A DNA stretch of 64,000 bases from NCBI RefSeq assembly GCF_017352095.1, contig NZ_CP071463.1:3348001-3412000 (forward strand). The letters are read 5' to 3'. This stretch comes from Natrinema longum. Lineage in GTDB: Archaea; Halobacteriota; Halobacteria; Halobacteriales; Natrialbaceae. This document shows, in pieces, positions 8,855-18,298 of this stretch. Both the position numbers and the translations under genes were made by a program. Each line of letters begins with the position of its first letter. Positions within the stretch are counted from its first letter, which is position 1. The notes beneath the pieces are model-generated. The model made no database searches. It saw nothing but the letters and a program-made list of their open reading frames with translations, and had not been told where the DNA came from.

Positions 8855-8885
8855 TTGTACTCTTGTACAAACTCGATTTTAAATA
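8855..8885 (+). promoter_or_regulatory. Promoter with small inverted repeat before the pilin-like operon
   Basis: TTTTAAATA at 8877-8885 is a good TATA box 23-31 bases before the ATG at 8908. Just upstream an inverted repeat TTGTAC-N4-GTACAA spans 8855-8870, overlapping the place where BRE/TFB or a regulator would bind. The repeat is directly visible; its use as an operator is inference. Confidence 0.5.
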
Positions 8886-8907
8886 AGAAGGGGCGAGCAG
8901 AGGGAGT

Positions 8908-9978
8908 ATGGATTTCGAAGCCCCGGTCGACGGGTGGTACGTCCACGTCGCCATGGTCATCGCCAGCATCACGTTCGCGGGAATCGCGCTCGGTATCCCG
9001 TCGATGCCACCGCCGGACGCACAGCGGGGAGCGAACACGATCGAGGGGGTGACAGGGAGCGAGTACGCCGCCAGCGCATCGTACGAGCACGACGCGGCGG
9101 TGGTGACGATCGATCACGAGACCATCACGATGGAAAACGAGTACGGAAGTTCCCACGCGAGGTTCGCGTACGGAACCGTCGTCCCGGTCAACGGATACGA
9201 CCGACTCGAGAACGTCACGCACGGCCGATCGTTCGAGGACGAATTCGGGGCCGAACTCGAGGATCCACACACCGATGCGACGGGCGAGTTCTTCGCCCTG
9301 GTCGAGGCTGCCGATGTCGAAAACACGGGCACGGAGCTAGCTGCCAACGGGGAGATCGTCACTCGGAGGGTGGCTGTCGAAGAGGACTCGACAGTCGGGA
9401 TCGAGGCGAAAGCGACGAACAACGATGCTCTCGCGCAGGACCTCGCAGACGAGGACGACGATCTCGACGAGGAGGACATCGAGATCCCCGGAACCGTCCG
9501 CGTCAGGGTCGACGGCACCGCCGATAGCGACACCAACGTTCAGGTCGATGGGACGGAGCTAACGGAAACGATCGACGTCGACGATTCGGAGGGGTGGTTC
9601 AAAGCGACGGTAACTGGGTTCACGTGCAACCGGGGTGGGTTCTGGTGTGACGATACCCCAGACATCGACGCGATCGACTACGACTTTGCGCCGTTTCCCG
9701 GACTCGAAGAGGGCGATACCGAGACCGTGACGCTTGTCGACGGCGATCTCGATGCTGTCACCGATAGCGACGAGGACGAAGTGACGATCTGGACCGGCAC
9801 GTACGATCTCGAGATCACCGTCGTCGGGGCGGACTTCGAGGATTGCCACGGAACGATCGACGAAGCGGGCGAGTGGACCGAAATCTGCGGTCCCAGCCTG
9901 ACTTCAGAGGAGTTCGACGACCCACACTGGCACGAGAATCGTGGAGGTGTTCGGTATGTCACGCTCGTCACCGTCTAG
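8908..9978 (+). CDS. Anchored extracytoplasmic protein of the pilus locus (DUF7283-like?)
   Basis: A 356-aa protein. Residues 11-33 form one hydrophobic segment near the N-terminus; the rest is acidic, beta-rich and exported in appearance. Four Cys in the second half (FTCNRGGFWC at about 232-241; FEDC near 312 and EICG near 330) could form two disulfides, unusual for a cytoplasmic haloarchaeal protein. It starts a run of overlapping genes, the next start lying 23 bases inside this gene. I recall such proteins in haloarchaeal pilus loci under DUF numbers around 7283. Candidate pilus-associated surface protein. Confidence 0.75.
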   Translation: MDFEAPVDGWYVHVAMVIASITFAGIALGIPSMPPPDAQRGANTIEGVTGSEYAASASYEHDAAVVTIDHETITMENEYGSSHARFAYGTVVPVNGYDRLENVTHGRSFEDEFGAELEDPHTDATGEFFALVEAADVENTGTELAANGEIVTRRVAVEEDSTVGIEAKATNNDALAQDLADEDDDLDEEDIEIPGTVRVRVDGTADSDTNVQVDGTELTETIDVDDSEGWFKATVTGFTCNRGGFWCDDTPDIDAIDYDFAPFPGLEEGDTETVTLVDGDLDAVTDSDEDEVTIWTGTYDLEITVVGADFEDCHGTIDEAGEWTEICGPSLTSEEFDDPHWHENRGGVRYVTLVTV

Positions 9979-10450
9979 GGCACAGACCGAACCGCTCGCG
10001 GCGATCTGTGCCGTCTCGATATTCGCCATCGCCCTCGGCCTCTACGCCGTGGCGGCCCACCCGATCCTCCCAGGATCGAGCGAGCAGGCGACAGCGGATC
10101 GGACGATCGACTACGTCTGGGACGACATCGAGGAGGACGGCGTGTTCAACGCCGCCGATAGCGCCGACGACATCGACGATCACATCGCGGGCAGCTCGCT
10201 CCCGGCAGGGTCGACGGTGTCCGTGACCGTGACCGTGATCGACCACGGCGGCGAACAGCGGATCGCCGGGACAACGTTCCCGTCGGGATATCCGGACGAG
10301 ACGGATGCGTCCGACATCGCCGAACTCGAACGATACATCGACGAAGAGGGTGTCCCCGATCGTGCGAGCGTCGCGACCAGGTCGATCCCGGTTGCGGTGG
10401 TCAGTCGGGCAGACATCCGCTCCGGAACGCTCCGGGTGAGCGTATGGTAA
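9956..10450 (+). CDS. Pilin-like/TadE-like small protein (DUF7285-like?)
   Basis: A 164-aa protein. The N-terminus reads RAQTEPLAAICAVSIFAIAL (residues 8-27), a class III-like prepilin signal with Glu five positions past a charged Arg/Gln pair and a hydrophobic helix behind it. An acidic exported domain of about 120 residues follows, with no Cys after the helix. I chose the ATG at 9956, inside the previous gene, because an upstream in-frame ATG at 9941 would add only five residues. It overlaps the next gene by 7 bases. Probably a minor pilin or pseudopilin of this locus. Confidence 0.75.
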   Translation: MSRSSPSRAQTEPLAAICAVSIFAIALGLYAVAAHPILPGSSEQATADRTIDYVWDDIEEDGVFNAADSADDIDDHIAGSSLPAGSTVSVTVTVIDHGGEQRIAGTTFPSGYPDETDASDIAELERYIDEEGVPDRASVATRSIPVAVVSRADIRSGTLRVSVW

Positions 10451-11502
10451 ATCGCGATCGGGGGATTTCGACGGTGATGGACGTATCGCTGGCGCTTCTG
10501 ATCATCAGCGCGACCGTGTTGCTGATCGGACTCTACCTGCAGAGTGACGACGACCCGATCGACGGAGATCGTGGTGACCAGGCGTTGCAAACCCTGTCCG
10601 GATCGACAGTGACGATCACGTACGACGTAAGCGAAGAAAACGAGTCAGGGTATGCAGCCACTGACAGTGACCACTACGACACTCCGGACGACCTCGAACC
10701 GGACGACGTGAACGAACTGTACGAGATCACGACGTACGGTTCGGCAACGGATCTCCTCGGCGAGGCAGCGATGACGAATCTCCAGATCGAGGGAACTGAA
10801 TTATTCGCGTACGGACACGATGTCGAACGGTCGGTGGACGGAGCGATTCGCGGACGGTTGGTCGGAAGCGAGGGGACGGTCTATGCAGTCGCCACCTGGG
10901 AGCCCTACGACGGTGCCTCGATCAACGGCACGGCGACCGCCGGTGAGCGACCACCCCGAACCGAGGACGTCTCGAGTTCGACGACGGAGGTTTCGGCGAC
11001 CGTTCGATCGGTCGACTCCGAGCGGTTGGCAACCCTGTTCGAGCAGGGGGAGGAGGCTTCTCCCCACCGCAGTGAGATCGACGATGGCTTCGACCTCGTC
11101 GGCGAGGAAATCGCTTCCGCGATGGTCGAGGGCTACTTCCCGCCCGAGCAGACTCAATATACGCTCGAGTCGTCGTTGATGGAGCATGCAGTGACGCTGT
11201 ACAACTATCGGCGAATAGCCGATGCCGCGGCTGTCGATATCGAGGACGATATAACGGGGACGAAGCCGGATGCAATCGATGCAAACGACCACCTCGTGAA
11301 CGGCGATCGCGGTGCCGAAACGGGACTCGCGAGGATTATTGCCGACGATCTTCGTACCAGTCCGGCTGGCGAAGAGATTCGAACGACCTACGACGAATTC
11401 GGCGACGAGCTGACCCCCGCCGAGGAAACGGCACTCGAGGAAACGTTCGAGGAGGAAGTATCGACCGGAACGATCGAGATCACCGTCCAAACGTGGGAAT
11501 GA
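10444..11502 (+). CDS. Pilin-like protein with large extracytoplasmic domain (DUF7284-like?)
   Basis: A 352-aa protein. Residues 3-30 (RDRGISTVMDVSLALLIISA and onward) look like an archaeal pilin N-terminus: charged residues, a small-residue turn, then about 20 hydrophobic residues. The remaining 320 residues are acidic and largely hydrophilic, with helical stretches toward the end. It is translationally coupled on both sides (7-base overlap upstream, ATGA at 11499-11502 downstream). The size is far above a major pilin, so a tip, adhesin or minor-pilin role is more likely (inference). Confidence 0.75.
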   Translation: MVNRDRGISTVMDVSLALLIISATVLLIGLYLQSDDDPIDGDRGDQALQTLSGSTVTITYDVSEENESGYAATDSDHYDTPDDLEPDDVNELYEITTYGSATDLLGEAAMTNLQIEGTELFAYGHDVERSVDGAIRGRLVGSEGTVYAVATWEPYDGASINGTATAGERPPRTEDVSSSTTEVSATVRSVDSERLATLFEQGEEASPHRSEIDDGFDLVGEEIASAMVEGYFPPEQTQYTLESSLMEHAVTLYNYRRIADAAAVDIEDDITGTKPDAIDANDHLVNGDRGAETGLARIIADDLRTSPAGEEIRTTYDEFGDELTPAEETALEETFEEEVSTGTIEITVQTWE

Positions 11503-14500
11503 TGACAGGAGCGGATCAACGAAAACGGGATGCAACGGTTACGATCGCGGAGCGTGGACACGTTCCGTTTGCGGTAATCGCGGTCCTGTTGCTCGTCGTG
11601 AGCGTCGCGACCATCGTGATGCTCGAACGGCGATCCGAACCGAGGATCGACCGCGACGCCGAACTCGTCATGGATCGGACCGAAACCGCAGCACAGGCTG
11701 AATTTCGAGCCGCCGTCCTCGAGGCGACCCATCAGGCCGGTGGGGCACCGATCAACACGACCACTGGAAGCAACGTGGACGGGATTTCGTCCGCGTCAGA
11801 CCAATCCGGGGCGTTTCGTGAGTACGTGAAACTACTGATCTATCTGCGAGCTGTCGAGCGAATACCCGCGGCTGATCAGTCCGTCGGTCCGGATTCTCGC
11901 TCGACGGTTGCTCTGGAGCCAGTCGCTGCCGATCCGGACGACGGAGAACTCAGCCCCGACGAGGCCATCGAGAAGGTCGAACTCGAGATCGGCTCCTTCG
12001 ACGACGACGTCGAACAGGGGACGGTCACCGCGACGATTCACGATGTCGAATTCGGCGGCCACGTCGATGGTGAAGAGCTCCCAGCTGAAACACGATCGAT
12101 CAGCGTCAGCGTCGGAACGCCGGTGTTCGAACTGAACGAGAAGATGAACGAATACGAATCGAAACTCAACAAGGGATTCTTCGAGTCCGAGGAAGACGGG
12201 ATGCCGGACCCGACCACCCTCGACGGGCTCGGGCAGGAGATGGCTGCTCGACAGTATCCGATCGCATACATGAAAGCGAGTTGGAACCGGTTCGGGAACA
12301 AGACGGTAACGCCTGAAGACCACGACTTTACGGAGACGATCGGGACGGACCACACCGAGGTACTCACCAACCACGCGATCTACTCGGTCCAGGAGGACAC
12401 CTTCGGGACGCGCGACCCTGACGCCGATCGAGCGATGCGCCCGCAGTACCTGTGTATGTCACTTGATTTCACGACGACGATCAGCGGCGTCGATCCCGAG
12501 ATCGACATGAACGATGTCGTTCCGAGTAACAATACCACGTTCTCCGAGGACCTCAATGATCACATGGAGCAGCTGAATGAAACCGGTCCCGACGGCGAGA
12601 TGCCGGACAATATGACAATCCCGGTGAACCAAAACGTCAACTTCAGAGAGGAGCTGTGTAACGAAGGCGGGGTTCTCAACGACTGGATCTTCGGCGACGA
12701 GGCAACTGGTGAGCTTCCAGAGGTGCCACCGCTTTCGGAACTGATCAAGGACGGTACCGACAGCATGGGTGTGGCCGAGCAGGAGATCGAACTGCCGGTC
12801 GAGTCGGTCGCCGAAGCCACGTATATCGAGTACAAACTCGAGAGCCCCCGGGATCCCGCCTCGTATCTCGAGGGGAAATCGTCGGACATGAAATCCGACA
12901 TACGGAGCGCAGGAGGTGATGTAGATCACGACGTCTCGAGTAGTCTTCCCATCGAGGAGTCCGAGGAGTACGACGGGAGTGTCCACGACATTCGTGACGA
13001 ACTCTACGAACTGGACATCATAGTCGATCGAGAGGCCACGGCCGGTTCGGTACCGGAACCGGATCCGCCCAGCGGAGACTGGCATCGATCCAGAAGCGAG
13101 GACGAGGAGCGCGTTACCGACATCACCGTCGACAGCGTCTCCCACACCCCGCAACCCGACGGCAAGACGTACGACCGAGAGATTCACAGTATCACGGCTG
13201 ATGCGACGGTCGACGTCGCAGTCACCCGCGGGTACGAGAAAACGGAAAACAACGAAACCGTGACGACGACGGTGACGGAAAGCGACAGCGTCGACGTCGA
13301 CGCAACGGTGACGATCGACGCCGCGTACGGCTTCCGGGCCGGTGGCGTATACTACGAAGCCTACGACGACTTCCAGGTCGAACCGGATCCGATCGCAACC
13401 GACTACGGGACCCACGAAAACGTCACCTTCCGGACCGGCTTCGAGAACGCACTCGTCGAGGTCACGAGCGCGAGTGAGTACAGTACTGCAGAAACCGAGA
13501 TTGCGACCCAACTCGAGTCGGACCTCGGAAACAGTGATCCGAACGCACTCGAGCAGACGGCCAAAGACAGCATCGGGGAAGAGCACGACAGAGTGCTCGA
13601 TTCCAGCGACGTCATTCCGGACGAACGGGAGAGGATCTCCGAAACGCTCGACGAGGAACTCGAGGACGTCCACGAGAACTTCACGGCCGACTGGAAGGCA
13701 GATCCGCTTCGGATCAAGATCAACGAGCTGGCCGACGACGAGTCACCGCCGGAGAAGGTAAAGGAACACATCAAAGCGGAGTACGAGGACGAGTACGTCG
13801 ACGATGGACCCTACGAGACGCCCGAATCGATGGCAAAACAACAGATTCGAAAAGCGTACTTCGATCGGCTCTACTACTGGCTCGAGCAGTTCGACGGCGA
13901 GTACAGCGGCCAGATGGAGGAGTTCAACGACAAAATCGACGACAACACCGAGGGGCAGGTCGACGATTTGAACGAGGTCCTGGGTTACGTGCAGGGACTG
14001 GCGAACGCGGACTACGACCCCGATCCGGCCGACCTCGAGGGGTCGCCGGTTCACGACGACGCCCAGTACGAGATATCGGGATCGCCGACGTATTTGACCG
14101 CGACGGAAGTCGAACGCGACCACGTCTCAGCCGTTCGCGCGAGCAACGAATCGATCATGGACACCGACAGTGACGCCCACCATCACCCGATGGCGATCCA
14201 GACGCACAACCGCGCCCCCTGGCCGGGCATCCCCGCCCTCTTTTACATGCCGGACAAGTGGTACATCACGATTAACTTCTGGCGCGTCGACGTCGCGGGT
14301 GAGTACGCCCGTCTCGAGGTAAGTTCGACGATCGGCGATCCGTCCGACAGCAACCGGTTGACCTACGTCGCCGAGGAGAGCCCCGTCGAAGTCGAACTCT
14401 CCGACGGCTCGAGCGTTCAGGTCGGCAGAAACGAGGCGGTCGACTTCGAGACCGGCACGGAGGTAATCGTGGTTATGCCGGGTGCGATCGTGAAAAAGGG

Positions 14501-14609
14501 TGGGCCGATTCCTGCTGTTGCTGATGGGGATTTTCATTCCCAAGGAACAACCTATTGTACGGAAACTTGGAGGGAGGTTGGGCCAGAAGCAAATACCCAA
14601 TCTTGCTAG
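11499..14609 (+). CDS. Very large pilin-like/extracytoplasmic protein (DUF7286-like?)
   Basis: A 1036-aa acidic protein that starts at the ATG overlapping the upstream stop. After a charged N-terminus, residues of about 23-45 form one hydrophobic segment (HVPFAVIAVLLLVVSVATIV); nearly 1000 exported residues follow, with coiled-coil-prone Glu/Asp stretches around 630-830. Few Cys occur until the end, where two lie in the last 20 residues. The final 40 or so codons shift to AT-rich third positions unlike the rest, running into an AT-rich gap, so the 3' end may be recombinant. It is the last gene of the pilus operon and probably its largest surface component. Confidence 0.78.
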   Translation: MMTGADQRKRDATVTIAERGHVPFAVIAVLLLVVSVATIVMLERRSEPRIDRDAELVMDRTETAAQAEFRAAVLEATHQAGGAPINTTTGSNVDGISSASDQSGAFREYVKLLIYLRAVERIPAADQSVGPDSRSTVALEPVAADPDDGELSPDEAIEKVELEIGSFDDDVEQGTVTATIHDVEFGGHVDGEELPAETRSISVSVGTPVFELNEKMNEYESKLNKGFFESEEDGMPDPTTLDGLGQEMAARQYPIAYMKASWNRFGNKTVTPEDHDFTETIGTDHTEVLTNHAIYSVQEDTFGTRDPDADRAMRPQYLCMSLDFTTTISGVDPEIDMNDVVPSNNTTFSEDLNDHMEQLNETGPDGEMPDNMTIPVNQNVNFREELCNEGGVLNDWIFGDEATGELPEVPPLSELIKDGTDSMGVAEQEIELPVESVAEATYIEYKLESPRDPASYLEGKSSDMKSDIRSAGGDVDHDVSSSLPIEESEEYDGSVHDIRDELYELDIIVDREATAGSVPEPDPPSGDWHRSRSEDEERVTDITVDSVSHTPQPDGKTYDREIHSITADATVDVAVTRGYEKTENNETVTTTVTESDSVDVDATVTIDAAYGFRAGGVYYEAYDDFQVEPDPIATDYGTHENVTFRTGFENALVEVTSASEYSTAETEIATQLESDLGNSDPNALEQTAKDSIGEEHDRVLDSSDVIPDERERISETLDEELEDVHENFTADWKADPLRIKINELADDESPPEKVKEHIKAEYEDEYVDDGPYETPESMAKQQIRKAYFDRLYYWLEQFDGEYSGQMEEFNDKIDDNTEGQVDDLNEVLGYVQGLANADYDPDPADLEGSPVHDDAQYEISGSPTYLTATEVERDHVSAVRASNESIMDTDSDAHHHPMAIQTHNRAPWPGIPALFYMPDKWYITINFWRVDVAGEYARLEVSSTIGDPSDSNRLTYVAEESPVEVELSDGSSVQVGRNEAVDFETGTEVIVVMPGAIVKKGGPIPAVADGDFHSQGTTYCTETWREVGPEANTQSC

Positions 14610-14839
14610 TTTTTCACATTTATGTAATTTTTATAATATATTATATATACTAGAGTAAATTAGTTTGATATTATTAAATAACAGGGCCAAACTCTTCGCT
14701 TTCTATATTAAATCCAAATAACACCTAATAGATCAACATACAACACATACCGAAATACAACTAATGGGGGATTATTTACGTAGATGGTTGAATCCTGCAA
14801 ATGCAAAATATGATTTATTATTTTTGATTTATTTTTAGA
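14610..14839. other. AT-rich convergent intergenic region
   Basis: This stretch is strikingly AT-rich compared with the window, with runs such as AATATATTATATAT near 14635-14650, and lies between two convergent genes. No transposase, terminal repeat or RNA gene was recognised. It probably holds both 3' ends and marks the edge of acquired DNA. Confidence 0.5.
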
Positions 14840-16057
14840 TCAACCATATCCGACTAGTTTGTGTGAATCCTGAACAGAATCCTGCATAATAACTATCATT
14901 TCGTTTAAAACAATCGGAATATGAAAACCTAGTTGTTCTGAAGCCCGTTTTTCCCAGATCATTTCACCAGATTTAGGATCGACTGCAATTAACTTGTGCG
15001 GGTCCGTGACACCAGCGGAATCGATCGTATAGCCCGTCCCATCAGCGACGACGAGCGGTGTATCAGAACTCACTTCGGGATCCCATTCGTTCGGGGGTTC
15101 TCCCGTTTCAAGGTCGTACGCCATCGCGCCCCGTTCTAGATAGGCAGTATTATCGTAAATAGCGGGTCTCGTCCAAGATGACTGATCCAACTCAGTGACT
15201 TTTTGTCGGTTACCATTATCGGAATCTATTGAAATAATCGCGTCATTAGTCACAGTATATACATTCTTATCGATAACTGGGAACGTTTTTGTGAGCCGAT
15301 CATCGCTCCACTGCTCAGCATGAGATATTTCATGATCCCAGCGTCTCTTACCGGATTTTCGATCATAGCCAGCAATTATAAAATCATTTTTGTCTTCATT
15401 TGGCTGGGCCCGAACATAGATATACTTCTCATCAATTGCAAGTGATTGTATTGTTGCAGCAGTTTCGAACTCGAGTTGTTCGTCACCTTTACTGTCTATA
15501 GCGACGACATGATTTCCAATTCCCGCATAGACAATGTCGTCGTAGATCCGTAACGTCTCGACAGAATCATCATGGTCAGTCGTCCAGAGAACATCTGCAT
15601 TCTTGTGATTGAGTGCCTCGATACCATCTCCACTGACAAAGACTGCCGTTTCGGAGACAGCAGGTGTTACCCACCCATCAGATTCGTACTCCCAGACGAT
15701 ACCGCTATCCTCAAGATCGATTGCAGTATACGCGCCACGGCTTTCGCTGACATATGCGGTATCCTCGTAGACAACCGGTGGTAGAATGTCCCCGGGAGAG
15801 TCGAACTCCACCGTCCAGAGTACTTCCGGTTCACCATCGAGACCGCTGTGTGGCACTGACAGTCGGTTTCTCGCATTGTACCGTTCCATCGGCCATGACC
15901 CGTAACTCCCGTCACCCGAGACGACACCGGGATCGTTCTCTGCAGTCGGCGCATCGCCGTCAGTGTTACTGCTACACCCAGCCAGCGCTGCCATCCCAAG
16001 TGACGTACCCGCACACGTGGCGAGCCATCTTCGCCGTGTTCGTCTGTATTCAGCCAT
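14840..16057 (-). CDS. PQQ-type beta-propeller lipoprotein
   Basis: A 405-aa protein from the ATG at 16057, which gives a Tat signal (RRTRRRWLATCAG, about residues 4-16) and a lipobox LAGC with Cys near 27; an upstream in-frame ATG at 16084 would spoil the signal. Seven or so repeats of the form VYVG-IDS-G--W-(Y/F) mark a PQQ/BamB-like eight-bladed propeller, for example IVWEYESDGWVTPAV and MIWEKRAS. It should sit outside the membrane as a lipid-anchored protein. Base composition and codon use are clearly AT-richer than its neighbours, suggesting recent transfer. A TATA-like TTAATTAG (minus strand, about 16084-16093) lies roughly 30 bases upstream. Substrate unknown. Confidence 0.82.
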   Translation of the reverse strand: MAEYRRTRRRWLATCAGTSLGMAALAGCSSNTDGDAPTAENDPGVVSGDGSYGSWPMERYNARNRLSVPHSGLDGEPEVLWTVEFDSPGDILPPVVYEDTAYVSESRGAYTAIDLEDSGIVWEYESDGWVTPAVSETAVFVSGDGIEALNHKNADVLWTTDHDDSVETLRIYDDIVYAGIGNHVVAIDSKGDEQLEFETAATIQSLAIDEKYIYVRAQPNEDKNDFIIAGYDRKSGKRRWDHEISHAEQWSDDRLTKTFPVIDKNVYTVTNDAIISIDSDNGNRQKVTELDQSSWTRPAIYDNTAYLERGAMAYDLETGEPPNEWDPEVSSDTPLVVADGTGYTIDSAGVTDPHKLIAVDPKSGEMIWEKRASEQLGFHIPIVLNEMIVIMQDSVQDSHKLVGYG

Positions 16058-16084
16058 TTGGTTAGTTATAGCTTTCCCTACCAC

Positions 16085-16427
16085 TAATTAATTTTGCTTA
16101 TCATAGAGATAGAAAACTACCGCTCAATCGACCCGCTTCCTCCGTCCGGACGAATCTGCCCGCTCTTGGTTGCGATACGCTCGAGGTCGCGTTCCTCGAG
16201 TACTTCCAACCGGTCGCGGTTCGATCGCACCGAGTCACAGGGGATGCCCGGCCACGAATAGCGCTGGGCCGATTCTATCGAGTCCCGCGAACGAGTTATC
16301 TATGCGTTACTTCGCCGGAGAAATTAAACCAATGTTGTGTATGGGAAACGTAGCTTGTATTAGGGTGGGAGAATATGGTCTCTCTCGTGAGCGTTCGAAC
16401 TAGATGGAATCGGTACGGAGGGAGGCA
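16085..16427. other. Upstream region of the cobalamin operon; no gene seen
   Basis: It contains the promoter of the minus-strand propeller gene and the leader of the cobalamin operon. A weak TATA-like AAATTAAAC lies near 16322-16330. I looked for a cobalamin riboswitch core and did not find it. An open frame from 16170 has poor codon usage and is not called. A GGAGGGAGG purine run at about 16418-16426 precedes the ATG at 16428 and is a plausible ribosome binding site. Confidence 0.4.
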
Positions 16428-17393
16428 ATGAGTTCCGAGACAGACGACGACGGAGGTCACTGTTCGACGGCGGATTCGGACGGCGAAGTCGCCGAGGAGA
16501 TCGCGATCATCTCCTTCGGGCGGAAGATGGACACTGCCGAGGAGATCAAAGCCGAGATCGGCGATCGCTACGAGGCGATCGACATCATCGAGTATCACGG
16601 CGACGTCTTCGAGGAGTACTGGGGCGAGTACGACTGTTTCATCGGCCTGATGGCGTCGGGGATCGCGATGCGGAAGACGGCCCACCTGCTCGACGACAAG
16701 TGGGAAGACCCCGCGATCTGCGTGGTCGACGAGGAGTTGACGTGGGCCATTCCGATCACGGGTGGCCACCACGGCGCGAATCAGGTCGCACAGGACCTGG
16801 CGACGATGGGTGCCGTCCCGGCGATGACCACCGCCTCGGAGGCGGCCGGCAAGCAAGGCGTCGAGTCCCGCGCGAAGGCGATGGACACCCACGTCGTCAA
16901 CGGCGACTCGACTGTCAAGACGAACCTCGCCGTCCTCGACGAGAACCTCGGTCCCGTCGCCCGGCTCGACGGCCCCAAAGCGGTCCTCGTCGACGACGAC
17001 GTGACGGTTCTCAAGCGCAACAAAGCGGACGGCGTCGTGCTCGGTACCGGCAGCGTCTCCGGTGCGAGCAAAGAGGCCTTCCTCGCAGCCTGGGAGGAGG
17101 CCCTCGAGCAAACCGATTACGACGTCGACGACGTCGAGTTCGTCGGGACTGCGACCCGGAAGGAAGACGAAGAAGGGCTGCTCGAGGCGGCTCAGGAACT
17201 CGACCTCGGCGTGGTCGCCTTCGACAAGGAGACCCTGCTCGAACACGAGGGGCCGACGCCCTCGAAGTCGAAGGAGCTGATCGGCTGGCCCGGCGTCTCC
17301 GAGGCCTCCGCGATCGCGGGCGGTTCCGAACAGGAACTGCTCCTCGAGAAGATCAGTTACGAAAACGAGGTCACGGTGGCGATCGGTCGATGA
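16428..17393 (+). CDS. cbiG: Cobalt-precorrin 5A hydrolase CbiG
   Basis: A 321-aa protein from the ATG at 16428, chosen because a purine-rich GGAGG element precedes it; an ATG at 16404 would add eight residues. The N-terminal half carries ISFGRKMDTAEEIKAE and GLMASGIAMR (about 55-85), the central part ITGGHHGAN (about 107-115), and the C-terminal half GTGSVSGASKEAFL and GTATRKEDEEGL, all standard CbiG features. CbiG opens the delta-lactone of cobalt-precorrin 5A and releases acetaldehyde in the anaerobic cobalamin route. The stop overlaps the start of the first CbiH (ATGA at 17390-17393). Confidence 0.93.
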   Translation: MSSETDDDGGHCSTADSDGEVAEEIAIISFGRKMDTAEEIKAEIGDRYEAIDIIEYHGDVFEEYWGEYDCFIGLMASGIAMRKTAHLLDDKWEDPAICVVDEELTWAIPITGGHHGANQVAQDLATMGAVPAMTTASEAAGKQGVESRAKAMDTHVVNGDSTVKTNLAVLDENLGPVARLDGPKAVLVDDDVTVLKRNKADGVVLGTGSVSGASKEAFLAAWEEALEQTDYDVDDVEFVGTATRKEDEEGLLEAAQELDLGVVAFDKETLLEHEGPTPSKSKELIGWPGVSEASAIAGGSEQELLLEKISYENEVTVAIGR

Positions 17394-18280
17394 GTTCGGA
17401 CGCCGAGTCCGCCGAGACGAACGCGGACGCGACGGCCGATGGTACCCCCGACGATCACGGCACGCTCTACGTCGTCGGCATCGGCCCCGGGCTGCCGGAA
17501 CACATGACCAAGCGAGCCAAGGAGGTCATCGAATCCTCGGAGGTCGTCATCGCCTCGAGCCTCTACCAGGAGTTCCTGCGCGACGACGGCACCCTGCTGC
17601 CGGAGGCGGAAACCGACGAGGACGGCATTGCAACCCGCGAGGACGGCTTCGAGCAGGAGATCGTCCGCTCGACGATGGGCCGCCAGATCGAACTCGCCCG
17701 CGCGGCGTTCGACCACGTCCGGGAGGGAAAGGACGTGGCCCACGTCTCCGGCGGCGATCCGTCGGTCTACGGCAAGTCCGACCTCATCTTCAAGATGGCC
17801 GAGGAGGACGACGCGACCGATATCCCGATCGAGATCGTCCCCGGCTTGACGGCAGCACTGGGCGGATCGGCGAACGTCGGCGCGCCGCTGTGCAACGACT
17901 TCTGTACGGTCTCGCTGTCGGACAAGTGGCGCGGCTGGGACGAGATCGAGGAGAAGCTGCGGGCGGCCGCGGTCTCGGACTTCGTGATCGTCCTCTACAA
18001 CTGCTGGCGGAATTACGAGAAAGCGGTCGAGATCGTCCGCGAGGAGCGGACCGACGACGCCTACGTGGCGATCGTCAACGACGCCGGCCGCGCGGACGCC
18101 GGCCGAAACGGCGAGAGCCAGTTCATCACTACCCTCGGCGAGGCCGCCGATCACGACGACAAGGTTTCCGGGATGGGCACCTCGCTGATCATCGGCAACC
18201 ACGAGACCGAGACCTGGCGCAACGACGACCGAACGTACCTCGTCACCCCGCGCGGCGGGCGTGACGTCGACGATTTCTGA
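17390..18280 (+). CDS. cbiH: Precorrin-3B C17-methyltransferase family protein (CbiH, copy 1)
   Basis: A 296-aa SAM-dependent tetrapyrrole methylase. An acidic tail of about 25 residues comes first, then LYVVGIGPGLPEHMT (about 27-41), the GGDPSVYGKSD site (about 122-132), VPGLTAALGGSANVGAPL (about 152-169) and a C-terminal GMGTSLIIGNHETE strand. These are the canonical CobJ/CbiH motifs. It acts on cobalt-precorrin-3, methylating C17 and contracting the ring. Two CbiH-type genes in tandem are usual in haloarchaea, and which one carries the classic reaction is not settled by sequence alone. It starts inside the cbiG stop and is followed after 18 bases by the second copy. Confidence 0.9.
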   Translation: MSSDAESAETNADATADGTPDDHGTLYVVGIGPGLPEHMTKRAKEVIESSEVVIASSLYQEFLRDDGTLLPEAETDEDGIATREDGFEQEIVRSTMGRQIELARAAFDHVREGKDVAHVSGGDPSVYGKSDLIFKMAEEDDATDIPIEIVPGLTAALGGSANVGAPLCNDFCTVSLSDKWRGWDEIEEKLRAAAVSDFVIVLYNCWRNYEKAVEIVREERTDDAYVAIVNDAGRADAGRNGESQFITTLGEAADHDDKVSGMGTSLIIGNHETETWRNDDRTYLVTPRGGRDVDDF

Positions 18281-18298
18281 ATCCAACACCAGACAACC

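Noticed and set aside
16085-16427. Possible cobalamin riboswitch before cbiG
   Set aside because: The conserved B12-box core was not found, and no clear long-range pairing could be drawn by eye.
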